Source: Protonemura montana
Lineage: Eukaryota > Arthropoda > Insecta > Plecoptera > Nemouridae
Assembly (NCBI GenBank): GCA_947568835.1
Contig: OX387602.1
Location: 18,527,021 to 18,591,020, forward strand
DNA: 64,000 nt
Direction: 5' to 3'
Positions 52,730 to 63,900 of this stretch are shown here, piece after piece. Under the pieces are notes generated by a model. The model did not search any database. It saw nothing but the letters and a program-made list of their open reading frames with translations, and was not told the DNA's origin. Position 1 is the stretch's first letter; the number at the start of each line of letters is the position of its first letter. The translations under genes and the position numbers were made by a program.

Positions 52730-52905
52730 GAAAAGGTCGTTAGAGGGTCAAGAAGAGTGGAAGGAATGAGAGGAGCTAAACTCAACAGGACAGGTTGGAT
52801 ACAATGTAAACTACAAGGGCAGTTGTATGCCTAGATTGCATTTTGAGGAAACAGAAAATGAACACATTATTTCCATCTGCCCCTTTTTTATAGAAATCAA
52901 TTCAA
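52730..52905 (+). repeat. Possible non-LTR retrotransposon fragment in TOR intron 4
   Basis: A short plus-strand frame reads LHFEETENEHIISICPFF. This resembles the zinc-knuckle-like C-rich tail (C-x-x-EETxxHxxxxCP) near the end of many non-LTR reverse-transcriptase ORFs. The surrounding frame is broken. The segment is also present in the second copy at 59650-59825. The call rests on this one motif. Confidence 0.25.
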
Positions 52906-53840
52906 TTGCCCATCACTCAGATTGAAATGTATTGAGTCCAAAAAAAAACAATCTTCAGACATCAATTAAATTTTTTTTGTTACGTGCGCAGGACGCCATG
53001 AGCTTGATGCCGCGACTGAAGTCTCCGCTGGTGTCCAAGTCTCAGCCAAACAAGGGCAGCCCAGTGGCAGCGGTCGTGTCACCGGTTGGAAACCCGCACG
53101 GCCCGCTGTTCGAGAGCACTGCATGTCGTCAACTCGTCACGGAACACTTCAGCTCTATCTGTGCCGAGGTGCTAAACCAGCGCGGTGTGCGCAACCCACA
53201 CATTCAGCACACGCTGTTAGCCATCCTGCCGAGACTGGCCGCATTCAACCGTGCAAAGTTCATTAAGGCGTGAGTGTTTGACTTATAATACTTAAATCGA
53301 TTCCTGTTGATATGTGGCATTATTTTCACTCAAGCTTGAAGCTCGTGAGTTTTTTTAATCCTTGGGAGACTAAAGACATGGTAAATGTCTTACCTTGACT
53401 ATGACTTGACTTTGCACCTGAATGATCTCAAATAGTATAAAAAACACAATCAGTAAACCATTCAGAAAACCTTTCCTTCCTTAAATGTTTAACAGTTGGT
53501 ATTATTGATGAATATTTAATATCTTAAGCAAAGGACAGTCTCCACTCTTTTATGCCTGGCAGTCAAAAATGTATTAAAGTTTGACTGAATGTGATTTTCT
53601 AGCTTCAACTAAGCTGATTGAAAAAATAAGCCAAACTTTGCATGAAAGACAAAACCTTGATTTCTTAGATCTTAATTTCTTGTGGAGGCTCTATATTTGT
53701 TTGAGAGTGGGATGTTTGTGTGTGCTGCAGCCACCTAAATGTGTCGATGCATTACCTGCTGACAACTCTGCGTGGCCGAGATCGCGATCGCAGTGCAGCC
53801 TTCACCACCATCGGCCTTATCGCAGTTGCCGTGGGCGACG

Positions 53841-53861
53841 TTGGGTTGCCGTTGCCGTGGC
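53841..53861. other. 21-bp spacer at the duplication junction
   Basis: Bases between the two 6.9-kb copies that belong to neither. They consist of GTTGCC/GTTGG units that repeat the last bases of copy 1 (GTTGCCGTGGGCGACG at 53825-53840). The spacer therefore looks copied from the adjacent end rather than random. Confidence 0.9.
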
Positions 53862-54517
53862 GATAATGTTGTTTGCTAGTGTAGCAATCCGAGAAATGCA
53901 CGATGTTGTAATTGCAATTACTTGAAGGATGAACAAGAACCAGTATGTCCACAGCAATTCTATTTCAGGTTTAAAAGCAATTGCACTTGCTATCGTTAAA
54001 GCACATATAGCCAGTAAAATGTTTTGGGCTAATAGTGACCTTTGAGCAGCTAGAAAAAAAATGTAATTTAAAAATTAGTTTCTAAAGCATGGGTCTATAA
54101 ATCATATTCGTTTTTTTGCATTGCAATAATTTGTATAAAGATGTGCTCAAGCTGTGGGCAGTAGTGTACCTTGAAGTCTGGGGGTTCTGTCAACCCAACG
54201 GCCCACAGATCCTCCAAAAATAACTACACATCCCGACAATGATAATGTGAATACCCCTGTCAGAGTAAGGTTATTTTTATCCGCACTTATGTCTACCATA
54301 AACAATCCTCCGGCAAACCACCACATCCTGTCCCCCCAGGCCGAGAGCAGCTGCGAAAGATATACTTTCATTATTGGTTTCTTTCCTGAAACAAGGAATT
54401 AAGTGAAGTTAAGAACGTCTTAAGACTTTCAGTCACATCGTTAGATTTTATAAGTTGCAATACATCATACATCTCGAGTTTCTCGAGTTTAAAAGTAAAG
54501 GACTTACGAAAACTCAT
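53862..54517 (-). pseudogene. Ferroportin-like gene fragment (5' exons 1-2 and part of 3)
   Basis: Duplicate of the start of the SLC40-family gene: exon 1 at 54508-54517, exon 2 at 54170-54385 and the first 188 bp of exon 3 at 53862-54049. The frame passes ATLANNII, crosses the junction and stops 12 codons later at a TAA inside the antisense of TOR exon 6 (about 53818-53820). Only the first few membrane helices would be encoded. The divergent promoter is retained, so transcription is possible, but transport is not expected from this fragment. Confidence 0.88.
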
Positions 54518-55226
54518 AGTTGATGGTGAGTCTGATAAACGATTTCAGGAAAGAAATATGTTGACACATTTGGTAACTATTATAAATATTATTACTTAAT
54601 TTTCACTATATATTTTAGCTTAAGCTTGCGATTAAAATTATATAAATACATTTTTTGAGGAAACTAGCTACTTTTGACGCATGCAAGATACAAATTTAGA
54701 AAATTAAAATCCGATATACAAAAGTTATCACTCATTCCGCATTCCCATAAAACAATTCGTAATCTCCCACCATTGCTGCCATTAGTATTTTTTAACTCTG
54801 GGAATGTAATCCACCTTGCCGTGGTGCCTGTCACGTGCATGTGCTTTCAGCTCACCGCCTTCACGTTTTGAGTGCATGGCCACACTGGCCACACGGTTGA
54901 CGGAAGCGCGCGTGACTATCTGTCGTAAACGAAATCAATAGTTGGTATCTTTGCCTCGTTTGATGATGTGTTCTATCAAGCAAGTGATTAGCACCTTCAA
55001 AATACCTTAATTATATTCTACCATGAAATTATGCAAAACTTATCGAAGGCCGTTGTTGATAACTGAAATCAGCTTCTTTTCAAGGTACCTACCTACCTCA
55101 TTCTCTTCCCAACACCTCTAAGATTAGGAACCAAAACCGAGATAGTTCCTTGGCATAATCATCTCCTTAGTATTGTTGTGCCAAATTTTTAGCACTTCAT
55201 TCAAGTATAATCTATTTATAAATACA

Positions 55227-56311
55227 ATGGACAATATTGCAAATAAAGCGCTCAAGAGCGAGCCAAAAGTTATTGCGTTTACATCTCTCGGTAAGTAAGA
55301 AATTTCTTGAAATGTCACAATAAAGGAGGATTGCGTTATGCTGCTCAGATTTTTTTGAAATTTTTGGACTCTTTTCAGGGCACTTCTAAGTTTTGTCGTT
55401 TTCCCAGTGAATTCTTTTCAGAGTATCCATTCTGCTCAAAGGTTAAATCTGCAAAACCGTTTCATTTTTAACTTACTGTTGCAAGTGCTACTGGTGGTGT
55501 TATAGGGCTGCCATTGTCCAGTATTTATGTATTTGACCAGACATTATTTTGACTCCTAAAGCACATTTCTTGCTGGACCTGGCTTGACCAGGAAGGAGCA
55601 CGCACACCAGGTAAAGTGCATTACAACGGCATTACGTTATTGAGGAAGATCCTCACCCATGCAAATCTGCGTAAAATACCATATATCATTTGTTTTCAAA
55701 GGTATAGTTTTCTAAAAGAAAAACTGTTCGAACAGCTTAAAAAAATGGGTTGCCAACGCTATCCCCCTTTATTGAGTATATGGCTTCGACTAATGTAGCT
55801 GTTACTGACTTTATTCTAATTTATTCTTTGCGAAAAGTTGTTTTCAACACTGACCAATATTCTATGCTTTGGAAATTAAGATTCTGATATACTAACTCAA
55901 ACTATATCTTTTTTAGAAAGAGACGTTCAAGCGTTACTAAATGAAGCATCAGCGGCTCGAGAATTATCATACTCTCCATACAGCAAGTTTCCTGTGGGAG
56001 CAGCGATCAGAAGTTCCAATGGCACAATTTTTTCGGGATGTAATGTTGAGAATGCATCTTATGGTCTTTCTATCTGTGCAGAGCGAACAGCATTAGTAAA
56101 GGCAATTAGTGTAGGAATTAAAACATTCCATTCAATTGCAGTTGTTGCCCATTTAGAAAACAACCCTAATTTTGTCGCACCCTGTGGAGCTTGTCGACAG
56201 TTTATTGCTGAGTTTGGCACTGAAATTATTGTCTATTTATCCAAACCAGATTTAAAAGATGTTCAAATAACAACTGCTAAGGAGCTTTTACCATTCAGTT
56301 TTCATTTCTGA
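55227..56311 (+). CDS. CDA: Cytidine deaminase, copy 2
   Basis: Exon 1 at 55227-55290 and exon 2 at 55917-56311, predicting the same 152-aa protein as the copy at 48307-49391, with the same CAE and PCGAC zinc motifs. It is the only complete gene doubled by the tandem duplication, and it retains its own divergent upstream region (54518-55226). I saw no base difference between the two genes, so both are predicted to be functional if the duplication is real. Confidence 0.93.
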
Positions 56312-57941
56312 AAAAGCATTAGTTTTAGTAGGTCTGCAATATTTGAATTAGGTTTTTTAACAATATGTTTTTAGAGTATCTTACCTTGTGTCAATGTCTG
56401 AATTTTTAGTACGTAATTATTATTAAAGTCTACATGGGTACTTCATCATTTTATAACTGTAACTTGCAAACCACTATAGTGACAAAGATTTAAATGAACT
56501 TTGCTATTTTAGTCTCTTCATAAATTTTAATATAAATTTTAATAAAAATTGATAGAAACAAACTAGACACTATCTGACAACCCCTACTTCTAAATCAGCT
56601 TGGTGTCTTAGGTATAAAGAGATTTTTCTTACAGTAATGCAAGAACTGTCTTACTGTCTTTACAGTAATGCAAGTCATGTAAGTTATTGAAAGGTACTCT
56701 ATCTTGCTCTGTGTGAAACCAAGAATCACCAATGATTTTTGACATGCAAAAGCATCAGTTAAGTTTTGAGTAAGTTTAACAAAGTTTTACATATCAAGTT
56801 TTATAAAGATCTGAAAGGCTGTTGCCCTTCAGATATGAATATTTGTAGCATTGAGTTTAATGGTCAAGTTAAATGGTTAAAATAGAACATGAACTGGGGA
56901 TGCATTACAATGTATGCTGCTGATAAAAATAGCTCATTAGTCATTGATGGTTGGTGCCAGAAGCCAAAATTATAAAAAGTAAGTAGGTATATATTATTAT
57001 CGATTTATCTAGGTGCACCATCAGCACTATAGTGCTGATGGTGTACCGACTGTATATTGATAGCCGCAGCGATAGCTCGTAACAATATTATGCCGTATGC
57101 TTGCAAAGTTCCATGGAAAACACTGCTGGCTGTAGGATGGCAAGTGATCTGTGGTTGTATTCTATCTTAACTATGGGCCTTGTCCTTTATCAATATTTTT
57201 TCAGCTTAATCTTGAATCATATGACTGTTGAGGTGCGGCAGGGGCTCATATTTATTTATTGGGCTAGATAGACTCAATGTGGTAAGTTTTTATTGAGTCA
57301 ACCTTCCTTTGATCTGCGCATGTTAAGTATGCAGCGAGTGGTTTTGCAGGGTTTGTTTTATTTTATTTATTTATTTACCCACCTAAATTGACCATAATTA
57401 ACCTTAATTGACCCAAAGACTCTCTAGATTAATATTTTTCAGAATCTAAAATATCACCTCTTAACTATTTGAAAGAAAATGATACAGGAGAGTGTTCATG
57501 ATACTATTTTACTTGGTTGCGACCTCTGTTTGGGTCATTTGAATCAATTTGAATGGTGGGCACCATATTGTTGGTAGGGTGGGGAATGTAGCTGTGTGTC
57601 TTCTCCATTGTGCAGTTTGTGATGGGAGTGGGAAGATGTCGGTTGTTTTTGGGTTACCGCGTGCATTTTGGTGATCGTGGTTAAAATCCATATTAAAAAT
57701 ATAAAATTATGATTAACAAGTGCACACGGTATTTATTTTCGTCCCAGAAATGTACTTTCTTTTAGAGGAGCATATGAAATGTACTTCTCAAAATCTATTT
57801 AGAGGTTAGCTAGGCTTATGATGCCTAGGGTCTAGATTGCCAGATGATAAAACTGCGTTTTATTGAGTTTTAAACTCACTGTTGACCAAGTTGGATCAAA
57901 CTCGAATAATCTTTTATTATTTGATTGGTTGGTGACTAATT
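56312..57941. other. Intergenic between cytidine deaminase copy 2 and TOR
   Basis: Copy of 49392-51021, including the 36-bp palindrome at 57012-57047. It contains the promoter of the full-length TOR gene. No additional gene is seen. Confidence 0.6.
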
Positions 57942-60900
57942 ATGTCAAATCCTCTCATGTCACAATTTGTGACGGGATTGAAGTCCCGTCACGCTGATGC
58001 TCGAACAAAAGCTGGACGAGATCTATACCATTATGTCAAGACTGAGCTACGTGAAGTGTCAGTCGAAGAACTTACTGCTTTCATGGATGAGTTTAACCAT
58101 CACATATTTGAGATGGTATCAGGCACTGACGTTAATGAGAAAAAAGGAGGGATTCTTGCCATAGGTGCGTACACGAGTTCAGTTCATTCACTTCGAATGT
58201 GCTACCTAGGTAGACACAGACAGTTAATCATTTGTACTACCCATGTCATTTGGAATAAACATTCATTTTCTGCAGTATGTCTTATTGGTGCTGATGGAGG
58301 CAATATTGTAACGAGGACAATACGCTTCGCCAACTACCTGCGGAACCTATTGCCATCAAACGACATCAGCGTCATGGAAATGGCTGCCATGACTGTCGGG
58401 AAACTGGCATTGGTTTCTGGGACATATGCTGCTGAATATGTTGAGTTTGAAGTGAAGCGAGCCTTTGAGTGGCTTGGAGGAGATCGCCATGAAGGAAAGA
58501 GACACGCTGCGGTAATGATCAGTCCTTTGTACCAAGAGTCATACCTTACCTAGTATCTTCTATATTTTCCTTACACAAAATATTTAATTGTTTCATACAA
58601 TGTATGTTATTGTTTTATTTTTCGTTTCTCTACCCAGGTCCTTGTTCTCAGAGAACTGGCTGTGACCATGCCGACGTACTTCTTCCAACAAGTTCAGCAG
58701 TTTTTTGACCTAATATTCAATGCTGTGCGAGATATGAAACCAGCAATTAGAGAAGGAGCTGTCGAAGCAATTCGAGCAGCATTGGTTGTTACAGCTCAGA
58801 GAGAAACGGCAAAACAAACACAGAAGCCTCAGTGGTATGTTCAAAGTTAAAATACATTGAAAAAAAAAAGTCAATGATATAAATAATTGAGAAAAACTGT
58901 AAACACTACTAGATTCAGTTTTGGAGTAAAATATCTGTTTTAGATAGCAGTTCCTTTTGATTCAAATCATAGACTCTGCTTACATAGCTATTTGCAAAGT
59001 ACATGTGCAAAGTAGTAAAAAATATTGGCCACCTGCTTAGGTACAAGCAGTCATACGATGAGGCGACCAGCGGGCTAGATGAGCTAGCAGCTCGTGAGAA
59101 AGGAGTAAATCGCGAGGACCGCGTGCACGGATCTCTGCTGGTTTTCAATGAGCTGCTTCGGTGCAGCAACGTGGAGTGGGAACGCAGCTACGAGGAGCTG
59201 CTTGACAAGCTACATGACCAGCAGGTGCAACAGTCAAGTGTAAGTGTCTATGATTATTCTCATCTGCATAAATGTTACATATTTTATTTTTTATTTGGAG
59301 CCTTAACAAGCTTCGTAGTTAAAAACAAGTTTTATTGGAGGAACTGTACTTGACTAGGAAAGAGACTGACTTGGTCTTTTCCCTCAAACAAAGAGACCAA
59401 TCTCAGGTATCTGTGGCTTGGTCAAGATGGCCGTGCTCATTTTTTGGGGGTGGGATAATATTATCTAATACTATTAGTTTATAAGTTTATTATATTTTTA
59501 TTAAATTTCTATTATTTATACTTACATTTATTTGTACGTGGACAGCATAAGATATGTCATTAAAAAAGTTTTCAAACATTAGAAGTCAAATGTTTATACT
59601 TAACTAAATGATTAAAAAACGGTTCTAAAATAGCAAGGCTGTGCAACCTGAAAAGGTCGTTAGAGGGTCAAGAAGAGTGGAAGGAATGAGAGGAGCTAAA
59701 CTCAACAGGACAGGTTGGATACAATGTAAACTACAAGGGCAGTTGTATGCCTAGATTGCATTTTGAGGAAACAGAAAATGAACACATTATTTCCATCTGC
59801 CCCTTTTTTATAGAAATCAATTCAATTGCCCATCACTCAGATTGAAATGTATTGAGTCCAAAAAAAAACAATCTTCAGACATCAATTAAATTTTTTTTGT
59901 TACGTGCGCAGGACGCCATGAGCTTGATGCCGCGACTGAAGTCTCCGCTGGTGTCCAAGTCTCAGCCAAACAAGGGCAGCCCAGTGGCAGCGGTCGTGTC
60001 ACCGGTTGGAAACCCGCACGGCCCGCTGTTCGAGAGCACTGCATGTCGTCAACTCGTCACGGAACACTTCAGCTCTATCTGTGCCGAGGTGCTAAACCAG
60101 CGCGGTGTGCGCAACCCACACATTCAGCACACGCTGTTAGCCATCCTGCCGAGACTGGCCGCATTCAACCGTGCAAAGTTCATTAAGGCGTGAGTGTTTG
60201 ACTTATAATACTTAAATCGATTCCTGTTGATATGTGGCATTATTTTCACTCAAGCTTGAAGCTCGTGAGTTTTTTTAATCCTTGGGAGACTAAAGACATG
60301 GTAAATGTCTTACCTTGACTATGACTTGACTTTGCACCTGAATGATCTCAAATAGTATAAAAAACACAATCAGTAAACCATTCAGAAAACCTTTCCTTCC
60401 TTAAATGTTTAACAGTTGGTATTATTGATGAATATTTAATATCTTAAGCAAAGGACAGTCTCCACTCTTTTATGCCTGGCAGTCAAAAATGTATTAAAGT
60501 TTGACTGAATGTGATTTTCTAGCTTCAACTAAGCTGATTGAAAAAATAAGCCAAACTTTGCATGAAAGACAAAACCTTGATTTCTTAGATCTTAATTTCT
60601 TGTGGAGGCTCTATATTTGTTTGAGAGTGGGATGTTTGTGTGTGCTGCAGCCACCTAAATGTGTCGATGCATTACCTGCTGACAACTCTGCGTGGCCGAG
60701 ATCGCGATCGCAGTGCAGCCTTCACCACCATCGGCCTTATCGCAGTTGCCGTGGGCGACGACATCAAACCCTTCCTACCAAAGATTTTCGAGATCATCAA
60801 GTTCTCTTTGCCCTCGAAAGTATGCTAAATTACAAAGCATGCATTTTTTAAACTAGGCCAACAATCTGCTTTTTTTTGCTTCACACAATTTCTTCACAAT

Positions 60901-63900
60901 TTGCTATGCTGTACAATTTCTTGCTGTTAGCTGCAAGGTTTTTCAAAACCTGGGCTTTTAAAAATCAGTCTCACTTACAATGTACAAGAAATATTACTAG
61001 ATGTCAACATTTTGGGTCTAAATTTAATTTTTAAGTTGCAAATTATAAGTTGAAATTTCCCCAAAGATAAAAACACGATTCTTCCATATAACATTTGGAG
61101 ATGATTTCAAACCAAAATGTCTCGAGGAAAAACGTCTTTCAATGAGAGGCAAAGACATTGATTTTTTTCTGTCAAAACACATTAAGTAGCTTAAGAAACT
61201 TCATTAGCATCAATATTAATTTCCAAAAAAATTAAAAAGCACGCTCAGTGTTTCCAACTCATAGCCTGTTATTTCAGGAGACACCGAGCAAAAAGCGCGG
61301 CCTGATGCTGGAGCCGGCCGTGTTTGTGTGTATAACACTACTAGGCCACGCAGTCAAGAAGACAGTGCGGGACGATGTACACGAGCTGCTCGAGCCGATG
61401 CTCGCCACTGGTCTCAGCGCGTCTCTCACCACCGCCCTGCGCGAGCTGGCCACAAACATACCCTCACTCAAGAAGGATATCTCGGAAGGTGCGTTGGATT
61501 TCCAAAAGACCCGAAATTATAGCTGGCCCGTTACGCGTTTATTTTTTATATTCATCTGTTGTGTGAGAAAAAGTGACTGATACCTTAGAGAAAAGAATGA
61601 TAATGGGTTAGGTAGAGCCGTATAAGTATAGAGCGATCTTCTGCCAGAAAAAATTGTTGTTGTTCTGGAATCACGCTAGAGCACATGCCGGGCGGCGAAT
61701 TTGACGGTAGCGCCAGTCATTTTAGCGTGATTGCTAGTAACTTTTTGTGCATAAGTCGGACTTTGAGACTTGGCCGGGACTACTTGGCTTGAGGTTAACT
61801 AAGAAATAAATTCTTTGGGTCGAGCCTGTACATCTGGCTGGCTCGGAAGGTTTACTATTTTTAGAAACCCATAATCACAAATATCTGTTATCTTTTTGCT
61901 TTGCAGGCTAGCGAAGTACTAGGCCCGGTTTTACCAACGTTTTCAAATACTAGCTGGGAATGTTTTCGGTAAAAGTGACCGTTAGTCACAATTAGGGATG
62001 CATCCGGGTACCCAGTTTCAATACCCGGTTCCTACCCGGTTCCTACCCGGTTCCTACCCGGTTCCTACCCGGTTCCTACCCGGTCCCCCCCCCCCCACCC
62101 CCCACCTAACTGCCATCGCAGTTAGTCGGCTTATAGTGCGGTTCACAATATACCACAGACGCCATTCGAGTCGACTCGACTGTCAAGTGTCACTGATGTC
62201 TGAAATCGCGCCAAGACTCTAGCGGCGAGTCAGCTGTTTGGGTGGAGGGGTAGTGCGACTGGTAGTGGAAGCTGTACAGGTCGGGAGGAGGGTGGGGATT
62301 CGAGCGGCCCATCGGCTGCGTGGTTAGAGAGGTAGGGCGAGTGAGGTCACGCTATACCGTCCGGGAGCTGAGAGGGGAACTTCGCCGCAGTGATTCAAGC
62401 TAGCGTGGCAGGGTACAGCGGTGTAAATTTTTTGACGAAAAAACAAACAAAACCCGGATCCCAAACGTTGGAACCGGGTTCGTCATTACCCGGAAGCGAC
62501 CCGGGTACCCGGGTATGCGAAGGCATCCCTAGTCACAATGCGTTAAAAATTATTCCTCACAAATTCATTATTCTTCACCTAAAAGATTTCTTTAATTATT
62601 TTTGAAGTCAACCTAACGACTCGGCAGTTGATGTGCTTTTTGGTGGCCATCATTGCAATGCAGTTTATTAGAGTGCCGAAGTCATCATACACAAATTGTA
62701 GGCAAGACAATGATGTCAACTTATTGATGATCATGCCTAGTTTGGAGGATACTCTTATCATTCCCGATAACTGAGAAGAGTTCCATGATACTGAGCGTCG
62801 AATTGAGATTATCGATCTTCCTGGCCACGATGCAGCAACTTATTCTAATATGCGTTCTCTTAGCAGCATGACCGTCCTGTGTCACGAGTGGTATTGGCAA
62901 TAGCAAAAAAGTCTTTATGCATTAGATTGGCGTTAGATTTTTACATTAATCAGCCTTTTTAACGTCAAAATTATTGTTCTATGAACGGCGTTTATCTGTC
63001 AGATTTTCCCTGCCCTGTCGCTTCGACAAGTCAGTTGGATAAGCAACACAGGTTCGCGTCTAATACCTGCTCGGAGGAACAAAATCAAATTCCTTTCCCA
63101 CCTTTGCCTCGGGGACACTTTATGTTTCCTGTACCTAAAGAAACTAATTCGCACTTATTTGTGACAGCAACTGAAGGGATCGGATTATTGCTGTTGATTA
63201 TATGCTATTTCATAAGTCACAATTTTATAACATAAAACTTAAAAAAGCCGTCATCCAGAAACCCACCAAAATTGCTCGGATTTCGATTTATGTATTTATT
63301 TTTTAATTAGATGCAGAAAGAAAATATCTATAAAAATTAATTTTTTCGTTTATAGCATAAAATTAAAGAACCTGAGTGAGCCTGATGTTAAATGTCTCTT
63401 AAGATTAAAAGGAACCGTCTTCCTCGTTTCTTTAAAACAGTCCATGGAATCATTAGAATTGATTTGGTATCGTCTCACTCAAGTGGTTTTGTCAAGCCAG
63501 CTTGAAACTGATGAAAAGAATGGTTGCTACCCGTTTCTAAAAATAGCACACCTTTTTCGCTACCTGGCAATCGCTAGCCCGTCGACAGGCTCACAAATAC
63601 CGAATATTCTAACAGCCTGAGGTGAGTTGGTAACGCATCTCATGTAGTTGCTTGATGTGCCACTAAATCCACCATTCGCTACCTGCTAGTACCCCAAACG
63701 ACTGCTGCGATCATAGTGTGATTCCAAAGAAAGTCGAGAAAACCGGCCGAAAACTTAACATAGACTATACGGCTCTACCCTACTCATTCTTTTCTCTAAG
63801 CTGATGCCATTGTGTGAGAATGATATACTCTAGGGTAGAAAAGGACTTCGTGACTGAAATGTTTTTACACGAATTTGGTGAGATTTCTTTAATTTCATGT

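Larger units (their letters stand above)
46942..53840 (+). repeat. Direct repeat, copy 1 of a 6,899-bp tandem duplication
   Basis: The same sequence recurs at a constant offset of 6,920 bp in 53862-60760. The homology starts exactly at 46942 (46941 is G against C at 53861) and ends at 53840 (53841 is T against A at 60761). Everything between that I compared, including introns, homopolymers and palindromes, is identical. Copy 1 holds the 5' part of the intact ferroportin gene, a full cytidine deaminase and a TOR gene cut off in exon 6. Confidence 0.97.
51022..53866 (+). pseudogene. Tor: TOR kinase gene, truncated copy (5' exons only)
   Basis: Copy of the first six exons of the TOR kinase gene: 51022-51244, 51356-51591, 51718-51914, 52121-52319, 52992-53269 and a cut exon 6 at 53731-53840. 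The frame follows TOR to AVAVGD. It then runs into the 21-bp junction spacer, adds VGLPLPWR and stops at TAA 53864-53866. The product would be about 422 residues of HEAT repeats with no FAT, kinase or FRB domain. No 3' UTR of its own is seen; beyond the stop the DNA is antisense ferroportin exon 3. It keeps the full upstream region, so it could be transcribed. It could be inert or, if expressed, a partial protein. It would not exist if the duplication is an assembly error. Confidence 0.88.
53862..60760 (+). repeat. Direct repeat, copy 2 of the 6,899-bp tandem duplication
   Basis: Second copy, with constant offset 6,920. It starts inside ferroportin exon 3 and ends inside TOR exon 6, where unique TOR sequence then continues. 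It holds a 5' ferroportin fragment, a full cytidine deaminase and the 5' part of the intact TOR gene. Confidence 0.97.
61584..63800. mobile_element. Inverted-repeat DNA transposon remnant in a TOR intron
   Basis: The left end CTTAGAGAAAAGAATGA and its complement at the right end form terminal inverted repeats of about 40 bp, which also share GGTAGAGCCGTATA. Flanks CTGATAC (61577-61583) and CTGATGC (63801-63807) look like a 7-bp target duplication with one change. It is interrupted by the hAT-type MITE at 61993-62531. A transposase-like exon remains near the right end (63356-63620). The superfamily is uncertain. Confidence 0.7.
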
